Shown here one piece after another: positions 1 through 5,006 of a stretch of 5,006 nucleotides of DNA (the first letter of the stretch is position 1; every line of letters starts with the position of its first letter). Both the position numbers and the translations under genes were made by a program. A model generated the notes under the pieces. It saw only the letters and a list, made by a program, of their open reading frames with translations, was not told where the DNA came from and did no database searches. Origin of the DNA: Nitrososphaeraceae archaeon (GTDB lineage Archaea; Thermoproteota; Nitrososphaeria; Nitrososphaerales; Nitrososphaeraceae); NCBI GenBank assembly GCA_025449515.1, contig JANWJI010000108.1, positions 1 to 5,006 on the forward strand. The letters run 5' to 3'.

Positions 1-2
1 AC

Positions 3-122
3 TCCTGGCATAACAGGTTCAGAAAACTTTTGGTCGGATATGAAAAGAAGTTAGAAAATTATTTTGCGTTAGTATGTTTAGGTTGTTGTATTCTTATTTA
101 CAGGAGGATAATATTGGGATAG
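3..122 (+). mobile_element. IS5-type transposase, C-terminal fragment (cut by window edge)
   Basis: Only the last 39 codons are present, read in the frame starting at base 3 and ending at TAG 120-122. The peptide begins SWHNRFRKLLVGYEKKLENY and ends YRRIILG. This matches the tail of DDE transposases of the IS5/IS4 superfamily, where a W-x-x-RFR-x-L block, a YE-K-x-x-NY block and a final YRR-type segment follow the catalytic glutamate of the VER motif. That glutamate should lie just left of the window. The reading frame is intact in what can be seen, so the element may be whole or decayed. The right terminal inverted repeat should lie shortly after base 122 but cannot be identified without the left end. 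The competing frame 1 (stop at 52-54) is short and has no family resemblance. The assignment rests on motif recognition; the subgroup is not determined. Confidence 0.75.
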
Positions 123-254
123 GTTCTAAGTCTCTTTTGCGTGAGATCAGAGGTAAGTTTCATAATTTTTGTCGCCAACGATACATATCATATTATAATT
201 TAATGAAGGTAGGACTTGTAAGTCAGTTGTCAGTCGAATAAGGGATTAACAATA

Positions 255-263
255 AGTATTTAT
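255..263 (+). promoter_or_regulatory. Candidate TATA box for the DUF59-PqqD gene
   Basis: The block AGTATTTAT is centred about 31 nt before the ATG at 290. An archaeal TATA box normally sits about 26 nt before the transcription start, so the transcript would begin only a few bases before the start codon. This conflicts with use of the GAGGT ribosome site at 276-280, which would need a more distal promoter such as the AT-rich block near 187-203. Only one of the two arrangements need be right. Confidence 0.3.
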
Positions 264-275
264 CGTCTGCTTGGT

Positions 276-280
276 GAGGT
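276..280 (+). promoter_or_regulatory. Possible Shine-Dalgarno site GAGGT
   Basis: GAGGT complements the archaeal 16S rRNA 3' tail and ends 9 nt before the ATG at 290. It favours the first methionine over the second in-frame ATG at 302. An in-frame TGA at 275-277 rules out any earlier start. It would work only if transcription begins upstream of about position 270. Confidence 0.4.
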
Positions 281-289
281 AGTCTAGGA

Positions 290-889
290 ATGTCGTCTCA
301 GATGGTTTCGGAGGATCAAGTCTATGCAGCCCTAAGGAAATGTATGGATCCAGAAATTCCGGTGAATGTGGTCGATCTTGGTCTTATTTATGATGTTAAG
401 GTTAAGCCTGAGAATATTGTAGATATCAAAATGACGATGACTACTAGAGGCTGCCCTTTACATGATACGTTAGTAGGTGATGTAAAGAGATATGTTGGTA
501 GAGTTAATGGAGTTCAAAACGTCGACGTAGAAATAGTGTGGGATCCCCCTTGGGATATAAACAAAATGGATCCGAATGTGCGAGAAAAGATGGGATTTGG
601 CAAGCCAAAGTTGCGATTTCAAGTTGATTATGAGACCTACATGCCTGCCAAAATAGGGAATTCTAGTTCAGAGCAAGATGGGTCCTTGATTTTATTAAAT
701 GACAAAAACCAGGGATATATGGTAAATCAAGCAATTGTAGAATTCTGGAACTCATGCGATGGAACGAAAACCGTCAATCAGCTCACGGACCAATTCGCAT
801 CGAAATTAGGCATGCCCAGACAGCAAGTTGAACAAGAAGTAGTACAGTTGATACAACAGCTTTTGGAATCAGAATTACTTAAACCTTAA
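290..889 (+). CDS. DUF59/MIP18-family Fe-S assembly factor fused to a PqqD-like domain
   Basis: The 199-residue protein has two parts. Residues about 8-92 form a DUF59 (MIP18, PaaD/SufT-like) domain: DPEIPVNVVDLGLIYDV at 20-36, the conserved TTRGCP block with Cys55, and VWDPPW at 83-88. Proteins of this family help deliver or mature Fe-S clusters in the cytosol. After a linker (about 93-127), residues about 128-197 resemble PqqD, the winged-helix fold that in peptide-modifying systems binds leader peptides. Visible marks are ILLND (134-138), the aromatic/hydrophobic turn YMVNQAIVEFW (143-153), DGTKTV at 157-162 and a helical amphipathic tail. No signal peptide or membrane segment is seen. The start at ATG 290 is backed by an upstream in-frame TGA (275-277) and a GAGGT site. 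The next gene lies 37 nt downstream on the same strand, so co-transcription is likely. The domain calls are firm; the joint role is not known to me. Fe-S maturation is the best inference, with PqqD perhaps acting as an adaptor. Confidence 0.85.
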   Translation: MSSQMVSEDQVYAALRKCMDPEIPVNVVDLGLIYDVKVKPENIVDIKMTMTTRGCPLHDTLVGDVKRYVGRVNGVQNVDVEIVWDPPWDINKMDPNVREKMGFGKPKLRFQVDYETYMPAKIGNSSSEQDGSLILLNDKNQGYMVNQAIVEFWNSCDGTKTVNQLTDQFASKLGMPRQQVEQEVVQLIQQLLESELLKP

Positions 890-926
890 CCTCTAGCTCA
901 CTAGCTGTGTCTGGCGTAGTGGATTC

Positions 927-1532
927 ATGAAGCAGGACTTACGGAAAATTCAACTTGCTGAAAAAGTTATTGTGGAGCTGGGTATGGGAGATGGGCGAGT
1001 TTTGCAAAGATTGGTCGAAGAATACTCCGGTGATCGATCGGTAGCTTATGTGGGTATCGAGAAAGATAAGATTTTAGCCGATCAGGCCCGGATGCGTGTG
1101 AATTCACAAAACGTCTCGATAGTAAACTCAATGTTTGAACAGATCTTGATTCTCTTTTATGACCAGTGCATAGATTTAGTGGTCATGGTATTGCCGGATC
1201 CAGATTATATTGATCCCGTCCATCATGAAAAGTGGAGTCCGTTTTACGGACAACTAATACATTCAAAACTAAAGGACCTTGGAGTCCTTAAGATAGTAAC
1301 TGAAATAATTGATGATCTACTAGAACCAGTATCAGATGTTACCTATTCAACACAGGTTAATTGGCTAATTGACGCGTTTTTTAATCTAGGATTTAGATTA
1401 CTCACCAAGAAAGATGGCCCACCACTGGGTTATACCAGTTTATATCTGGATAAATTTAGAGCCGATCCACAGAGGATTCGCATGGTCACATTGGACTTCG
1501 TGAAACGTAATAAAAGTCCGCTTCCGATATAA
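927..1532 (+). CDS. Class I SAM-dependent methyltransferase, TrmB-like
   Basis: The 201-residue protein starts almost directly with the SAM-binding core. Motif I is VELGMGDGR at residues 16-24, followed by the acidic end of strand 2 in YVGIEKD (41-47). A further block, LPDPDYIDPVHHEKW (89-103), sits where tRNA guanine-N7 methyltransferases (TrmB) carry PDPWPKKRHHKRR. The P-D-P and paired histidines agree, but the basic residues are mostly replaced. The C-terminal part (142-195) is mixed helix and strand, with no extra domain. The product probably methylates an RNA or other small substrate, but the substrate cannot be read from sequence, so trmB is not assigned. The start is well bounded: an in-frame TAG at 894-896 leaves no other ATG, GTG or TTG before 927. 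No ribosome site is visible. The gene follows the DUF59 gene after 37 nt and probably shares its transcript. It is convergent with priS. Confidence 0.7.
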   Translation: MKQDLRKIQLAEKVIVELGMGDGRVLQRLVEEYSGDRSVAYVGIEKDKILADQARMRVNSQNVSIVNSMFEQILILFYDQCIDLVVMVLPDPDYIDPVHHEKWSPFYGQLIHSKLKDLGVLKIVTEIIDDLLEPVSDVTYSTQVNWLIDAFFNLGFRLLTKKDGPPLGYTSLYLDKFRADPQRIRMVTLDFVKRNKSPLPI

Positions 1533-1594
1533 TGCCGGCGCATAGCATCAAGCTGTTTTCGATTATGCATCTACTGTAATTCCATATGCATGTA

Positions 1595-1709
1595 TCACGA
1601 CTCCAGTGGATCAAATCCTCCGGATTTCAGTTGAGGCTTGGCATGTTTTTCCAGAAGGCTTGCCAGTCTGTCAAAGGTTATTGAATCTACCCAAATCTTC
1701 GTAAATCAT
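1595..1709 (-). other. Possible small reading frame after priS (ATGA overlap, possible +1 shift)
   Basis: Directly after the priS stop (TGA 1708-1706) the same frame stays open for 36 codons to a second TGA (1597-1595). It has no ATG, GTG or TTG. Its latter half reads like real protein: RLASLLEKHAKPQLKSGG, then FDPLES at the end. In the neighbouring frame an ATG (1709-1707) overlaps the priS stop as ATGA and encodes MIYEDLGRFNNL before TGA at 1673-1671. That stop sits in the heptamer CTTTGAC (1676-1670), the same core as the bacterial prfB +1 frameshift site. A +1 shift there would join the two parts into a 37-residue protein. Other explanations are a decayed gene with a one-base deletion, a mutated longer PriS tail, or chance. 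I do not recognise the product. Confidence 0.25.
1613..1627. repeat. Short perfect inverted repeat in the convergent spacer
   Basis: AAATCC (1613-1618) and GGATTT (1622-1627) are exact reverse complements around the 3-nt loop TCC. The hairpin lies between the stops of the methyltransferase gene and priS, where transcripts from both strands end. It lacks an adjacent U-run, though TTTTT occurs on the + strand at 1646-1650. It may be chance, since it also falls inside the open stretch that follows priS. Confidence 0.25.
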
Positions 1710-2857
1710 ATCGTGGTCGCCAATCCCTTACAGATTAGGTATACGGCAGCGTAGGTTGGAAGCTTCTCTTTCTTCTGATTTGCGGTAAATGTACGTCCTC
1801 TAAGCTTGAATTTGAGATTCGAAGGTTTCACATGAACTTGTACGTCGGTATCATTTAATAAACACGCATCATTTAGTGGGTCGAATTTGTTGAGGTCCAC
1901 ACAACGAAGTTTGGATAAACCACTCTTGCCATTCAACGTTCCGCCATGCCTGAATATTCTATGTATATCGATGGTGACCTGCGGATCTATTTTTATTCCG
2001 ATTTCCTTTGCGTACCCTATAATGTACTTGCTAAATCTTTCGTATCCGCCTAACTTGTTTATGAAGTTTGTCAACTTTGAAGATGAGGATTGATCAATAC
2101 GTAGTTTTCTTGCCAGTCGCATACTCCAACCGTACCTAAACCCTGCCTTAGGAAATTTAATGCTGACTTTGTCGTTTGCCCCCTTTCGTACTCCGATCAC
2201 TTCTGGTCCAATTCCATTACCAAGGATGTAGCCTACTAAATCAGATCTGGCACGAGAGTCAAGATGATGAAAGCAAGCATCATAGACGTACAGATGAAAT
2301 CCGCTATTTCCAGAAAAGTATACAGAAATATTGTCGTCCTCTACTCCAATTTCGTCAGTCAGAATGGCAATGAGTTTCTTTATCTCCTTCCTGAGACTGA
2401 TGAAACAGTTACTACAAGGAATCGATTCCACTCGAACAGTCGAGTTCTTGCAGAGCGGGCATGGATCAGCTGTGGATTCTATAATCTCACCGCAATTAGC
2501 ACACAAATGATACCGATGGGAAACTTCACATGGAAGTCCCAAGTCTTTCGCATCTATATCAAAAATAAGATCGGCCCCCTTCCATCCTTTGTCTTGCATC
2601 AAATTAGCTGGGAAATTGTAATATGCATTCGAACAGTAAAAGTCGGATGGAGTGTTTCTAATTAGTGTAGCATAAACTTCCCTAATGTTATTGAATGACA
2701 GATGCCTCATCATACCTGTTTGAAACGTCATGAATCCAAATTCTCTTTCATTAATTCTGGAAGGAGTTTCAACTAGATCATTATATTTAAAATAATATTC
2801 TCTAAATGCATTTCTAACAAACAGTAAGTCGCTTGTTGAATTCTTTAAGTTATTCAT
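1706..2857 (-). CDS. priS: DNA primase small (catalytic) subunit PriS
   Basis: PriS is the catalytic half of the archaeal-eukaryotic primase and makes short RNA or DNA primers for replication together with PriL. At 383 residues it has normal family length. The N-terminus carries REFGFMTF (38-45) and RH at 51-52, part of the active-site fold. FDIDAKD at 99-105 supplies the metal-binding pair Asp100 and Asp102. The family's SGxxGxH motif is SGNSGFH at 182-188 (His188). VTIDIHRIFR (294-303), with Asp297 as the likely third carboxylate, is followed by GTLNGKSGL (306-314). Between the first two motifs lies a zinc insert with three CxxC pairs: Cys119/122, Cys133/136 and Cys148/151. The C-terminus (LPTYAAVYLICKGLA) is typical for PriS. 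The start ATG at 2857 lies 16 nt after the priL stop, so the two are probably co-transcribed; no ribosome site is evident. Nothing in the core is missing, so the enzyme should be active. Confidence 0.96.
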   Translation of the reverse strand: MNNLKNSTSDLLFVRNAFREYYFKYNDLVETPSRINEREFGFMTFQTGMMRHLSFNNIREVYATLIRNTPSDFYCSNAYYNFPANLMQDKGWKGADLIFDIDAKDLGLPCEVSHRYHLCANCGEIIESTADPCPLCKNSTVRVESIPCSNCFISLRKEIKKLIAILTDEIGVEDDNISVYFSGNSGFHLYVYDACFHHLDSRARSDLVGYILGNGIGPEVIGVRKGANDKVSIKFPKAGFRYGWSMRLARKLRIDQSSSSKLTNFINKLGGYERFSKYIIGYAKEIGIKIDPQVTIDIHRIFRHGGTLNGKSGLSKLRCVDLNKFDPLNDACLLNDTDVQVHVKPSNLKFKLRGRTFTANQKKEKLPTYAAVYLICKGLATTI

Positions 2858-2873
2858 GTTGATTGCGTTGCTA

Positions 2874-3887
2874 TTAGTCTGGCCTACGTCTAAATTTCAA
2901 TGGATTTGTTATTTCCCCACAATCTAAAGTACGAAAGCATAGATCCTCACTATTCAACTTACTACAAGACGGAACGTTATATCGAGTTTGGCCTCCCTTA
3001 AGCCCGGCCAAATGTTCGACCTGATACCTAGTTATTTTCTCATTGAAATCAGGTGCGGGATGAAAGAGAGTCACTATCGAATCAATATTCTTGCCTATCG
3101 ATAGCATGTATGTGGCCACCATGAGTCTGGCGGTGTGAGGCAGATTCTCACCCTTAGACATTAGATCAAGGGCATGCTTTATGCACGGTGGATAATCTGA
3201 AATTCTGGGCAGTTTATTTTCGTAAGTAGGTCTGAACTTGAGCGCAAGATAGTTTGCCTTCTGTACTATCGGTTGTGGAACATTTGATAATGACATTGCT
3301 CTAATTTTTTCGTATATGAGATTACCAAGTTCATTCCTTACTAGTCTCACTATTTCATCCGCATCAAGGTAAACGTATCCGCCATGCACGGCCTTATTTA
3401 CTATTTTCCATCCTTCTTCGTGGAAGTGCGAGGACCTTACTAGGTAGTCCGTTACTTTCATTCTAAATACTTGAGCGTTTTCTGGGTCGAGGTCAACTTC
3501 GACTTTAAACAACTCCTTAAAAATTTCAAATAAGAGCAACTGTTTCTTCTTCTCATCTCTCTCGGTTCGCAGGTCTTGAATGAGAAAGGCCTCCGCTCTC
3601 AGAGCTTCAAATAATGAATGCTTTTTGAGGATTTGTTCTATATTAGTTAACTTGACTAGCATAAGCGCGCTCAAAAAAGTTAAAACTTCCACCTCGTGTC
3701 TTTCAAGGTTTTTATAAATCTTCCCTTGCATTTCGACCTCCACTCTGATTGTAGCTCTATCAATGATATACTCCATTTCCGGTCTGTTAAATTCATCAAC
3801 ATCAAGATGACTCTCAGTCAGAAATTTTGAAGCTTCATTAAGAAATGGGTATTTCGCAAAGTCAGCAGTTCCAAGTTTCAATGACAA
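2874..3887 (-). CDS. priL: DNA primase large (Fe-S) subunit PriL
   Basis: PriL partners PriS, helps start primer synthesis and sets primer length. The 337-residue protein has the expected two-part form. The N-terminal part is largely helical, opening with YPFLNEASKFL (13-23), and includes a charged helical stretch near 96-130. The C-terminal Fe-S domain contains four cysteines in the order expected for the 4Fe-4S ligands: Cys235 in YPPCIKHAL, Cys308 in VPSCSKL, Cys317 in EDLCFRT and Cys323 in LDCGEITNPL. The NPLKF ending corresponds to the family's conserved final segment. The start is fixed: ATG 3887-3885 is the only candidate, because an in-frame TAA lies two codons upstream (3896-3894). 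It is the first gene of a priL-priS operon and is divergent from nfo across 84 nt. Annotation as primase large subunit rests on the cysteine pattern, the typical length and adjacency to priS. Confidence 0.93.
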   Translation of the reverse strand: MSLKLGTADFAKYPFLNEASKFLTESHLDVDEFNRPEMEYIIDRATIRVEVEMQGKIYKNLERHEVEVLTFLSALMLVKLTNIEQILKKHSLFEALRAEAFLIQDLRTERDEKKKQLLLFEIFKELFKVEVDLDPENAQVFRMKVTDYLVRSSHFHEEGWKIVNKAVHGGYVYLDADEIVRLVRNELGNLIYEKIRAMSLSNVPQPIVQKANYLALKFRPTYENKLPRISDYPPCIKHALDLMSKGENLPHTARLMVATYMLSIGKNIDSIVTLFHPAPDFNEKITRYQVEHLAGLKGGQTRYNVPSCSKLNSEDLCFRTLDCGEITNPLKFRRRPD

Positions 3888-3914
3888 TGGTATTTATAAC
3901 ATTACGTTTAACCG

Positions 3915-3923
3915 AAATAAAAA
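3915..3923 (-). promoter_or_regulatory. Candidate TATA box for the priL-priS operon
   Basis: On the minus strand this reads TTTTTATTT, centred 32 nt before the priL ATG. With the usual 26-nt TATA to start-site distance, the transcript would start about 5 nt before the ATG, so it would be nearly leaderless. This fits the absence of a Shine-Dalgarno site. A second AT-rich block (TTATAAATA, 3898-3890) is too close to the ATG to act as the TATA box. Confidence 0.35.
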
Positions 3924-3939
3924 GGCCATCCTTAGAATG

Positions 3940-3947
3940 TATTAAAT
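3940..3947 (+). promoter_or_regulatory. Candidate TATA box for nfo
   Basis: TATTAAAT is centred about 28 nt before the TTG start at 3972. That spacing predicts transcription starting at or within a few bases of the start codon, in other words a leaderless mRNA. No Shine-Dalgarno site is present, which fits. The box lies only about 20 nt from the opposing priL box, so the two promoters may compete or share control. Confidence 0.4.
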
Positions 3948-3971
3948 TGGATACCGATTAACAATGATTGT

Positions 3972-4853
3972 TTGACAGGCTGCCTCGGATTTCATGTATC
4001 CATTGCTGGAGGAATTGCAAATTCCGTCGATAATGCAAAAAAGATCGGATGTACAGCTTTTCAAATATTCACTCGTAATCCTAGAGGTTGGATCGGTAAA
4101 GAGCTAGATCCAGACGATGTAAGAAGCTTTCGCAAGAAACTAGACGAGAGCAAAATAAATCCAGAATCAGTAGTCGTTCACATGCCATATCTTCCGAACC
4201 TGTCTGCTCCAGATGGGGTAGGCTACGAAAAATCGGTAGAGATTCTTTTAGAAGAGCTAATTCGCTGTGGCGTCTTACAGATACCGTACCTGGTTATCCA
4301 TCTTGGAAGTCATCTAGGAGAGGGATCTGCTAATGGGATTAGTCAGCTAGTTAAGGCATGTAACAATAGCATAGAAAAATCAAAATCAACTATTCAGTCA
4401 ACTAAGAAATTAAGAAATGTGAAAATTTTACTTGAGAACAGCGCTGGACAATCAAATTCAGTAGGTGCAACCTTCAAAGAAGTTGGGCACATAATAGAAA
4501 TGCTTGATGCCAAACAAAGATTCGGAGTTTGCCTAGATACTTGTCACTCTTTCGCAGCTGGCTATGATATAAGGGATAGAGTCGAGGTAGACAAGACGAT
4601 AGAAGATTTTGATGACAAGATCGGCTTGAAATATCTTAAGCTTATCCACCTTAATGACTCGGCTAACGATATTGGATCTGGACTAGATCGCCATGAGCAT
4701 GTCGGGCTAGGTAAGATCGGAAAGGAAGGTTTTCGTGCAATACTTTCACATAGCTCAGTAAGGGGACACCCCATAATAATGGAAACACCTATAGACGGAA
4801 GACGAGGAAATGTTGAAAATTATCAATATGTCAAACATCTAATGAAGATGTAA
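3972..4853 (+). CDS. nfo: Endonuclease IV (apurinic/apyrimidinic endonuclease)
   Basis: This enzyme cuts the DNA backbone on the 5' side of abasic sites and removes blocked 3' ends during base-excision repair. The 293-residue sequence covers the full TIM-barrel fold, from GFHVSIAGG at residues 6-14 to the C-terminus. All nine metal ligands known from E. coli Nfo can be matched: His70, His110 (IHLGSHLGEG), Glu155 (LLENSAGQ), Asp189 and His192 (CLDTCHSF), His226 (IHLNDS), Asp239 and His241 (LDRHEH), and Glu271 (METP). Three zinc ions are therefore expected. The start is TTG: the frame is open from 3936 but has no ATG or GTG before 3972, and starting later would lose the essential first strand. 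An out-of-frame ATG at 3964 ends at once. The gene is divergent from priL. No partner gene follows on the same strand in the window. Confidence 0.95.
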   Translation: MTGCLGFHVSIAGGIANSVDNAKKIGCTAFQIFTRNPRGWIGKELDPDDVRSFRKKLDESKINPESVVVHMPYLPNLSAPDGVGYEKSVEILLEELIRCGVLQIPYLVIHLGSHLGEGSANGISQLVKACNNSIEKSKSTIQSTKKLRNVKILLENSAGQSNSVGATFKEVGHIIEMLDAKQRFGVCLDTCHSFAAGYDIRDRVEVDKTIEDFDDKIGLKYLKLIHLNDSANDIGSGLDRHEHVGLGKIGKEGFRAILSHSSVRGHPIIMETPIDGRRGNVENYQYVKHLMKM

Positions 4854-4868
4854 AACCGTGAGTCGGTT
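4854..4868 (+). terminator. Weak hairpin directly after nfo
   Basis: AACCG (4854-4858) pairs with CGGTT (4864-4868) around a 5-nt loop, immediately after the nfo stop codon. No T-run follows closely; the next T-rich block is near 4975-4979. Archaeal termination mostly relies on T-tracts rather than hairpins, so the role is doubtful. Confidence 0.2.
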
Positions 4869-4942
4869 GACAAAAGACTTACCTTGTAGCTCAATTCTAA
4901 TGGATTTGTCGAATAGTATCCAATACGAAGTGTTATTTGAGC

Positions 4943-5005
4943 CTATAGACTAATGAATTTATTGTAAAGCATTACTTTTAGTCCTGCTTCTACTTCTTGT
5001 GCTTT
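4943..5005 (-). CDS. Possible C-terminus of a minus-strand gene (cut by window edge)
   Basis: Reading leftward from the right edge gives 20 codons, KAQEVEAGLKVMLYNKFISL, ending at TAG 4945-4943. The composition (charged, amphipathic helix) looks like a real protein tail. The other two minus frames close early, and the plus frames look less protein-like. The gene would converge on nfo with an 89-nt gap. No family can be recognised from so short a piece, and chance is possible. Confidence 0.35.
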   Translation of the reverse strand, partial: KAQEVEAGLKVMLYNKFISL

Positions 5006-5006
5006 G

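Larger units (their letters stand above)
123..289. other. Spacer between transposase and DUF59 gene
   Basis: No gene is visible in this 167-nt AT-rich stretch. It should contain the right end of the insertion sequence and the promoter of the gene that starts at 290. Two AT-rich blocks are possible TATA elements: one around 187-203 and one at 255-263. No inverted repeat could be paired because the left end of the element lies outside the window. Confidence 0.5.

Noticed and set aside
1..54. Frame-1 tail ending at TAG 52-54
   Set aside because: The overlapping frame starting at base 3 matches transposase motifs and is longer; two real tails on the same bases are unlikely.
1564..1591. Two ATGCAT palindromes (1565-1570, 1586-1591) as a possible operator or terminator stem
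   Set aside because: Six-base AT-rich palindromes are common by chance, and the site lies between two gene 3' ends where an operator is not expected.
1634..1667. Repeated GGCTTG and a TGGCA/TGCCA stem in the convergent spacer
   Set aside because: The stem is 5 bp with a 17-nt loop and the repeat is 6-7 bases, too weak to call a terminator or repeat element.
1887..2665. Several plus-strand open frames across the priS region
   Set aside because: They lie opposite the clear priS coding sequence and carry no recognisable motifs; they are shadows.
4562..4774. Minus-strand open frame of 70 codons inside nfo
   Set aside because: It is antisense to the conserved metal-binding part of endonuclease IV, serine-rich and without family features.
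4885..4930. A TAGCTCA...ATGG stretch resembling a tRNA D-arm
   Set aside because: No matching acceptor stem, anticodon arm or GGTTCRAATCC T-arm follows at the right spacing.

Overview
The window looks like chromosomal DNA from an archaeon, most probably a member of the Thaumarchaeota/Nitrososphaerota. The main evidence is a heterodimeric archaeal-eukaryotic primase (PriS plus PriL), which bacteria lack. Other support comes from AT-rich TATA-like boxes close to start codons, few Shine-Dalgarno sites, and a DUF59 protein carrying a C-terminal PqqD-like domain. The genus cannot be fixed from sequence reading alone.

Layout from left to right: (1) positions 3-122 hold the last 39 codons of an IS5-type transposase cut by the window edge, so an insertion sequence ends in or near the 123-289 spacer. 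(2) Two + strand genes follow with a 37-nt gap: a DUF59 (MIP18-type) Fe-S assembly factor fused to a PqqD-like domain (290-889), and a small class I SAM methyltransferase related to the TrmB fold (927-1532). (3) A 173-nt convergent spacer separates these from the primase operon. Its part next to priS holds an unusual open stretch with an ATGA overlap and a CTTTGAC heptamer. (4) The primase operon runs on the minus strand, priL (3887-2874) then priS (2857-1706), separated by 16 nt. (5) An 84-nt divergent promoter region lies between priL and an endonuclease IV gene (nfo, + strand, 3972-4853, TTG start). (6) The right edge holds a possible C-terminal fragment of a minus-strand gene (4943-5005).

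The primase subunits make the RNA/DNA primers for replication. PriS carries the catalytic aspartates and a cysteine-rich zinc insert, and PriL carries the four-cysteine Fe-S domain. Endonuclease IV incises abasic sites and has all nine expected metal ligands. The shared control region suggests that priming and base-excision repair genes may be expressed together. Because PriL needs a 4Fe-4S cluster, the nearby Fe-S assembly-type protein is an intriguing neighbour, but any functional link is inference.

No CRISPR array, rRNA or convincing tRNA was seen. The most unusual items are the DUF59-PqqD fusion and the possible recoded or decayed small frame directly after priS.
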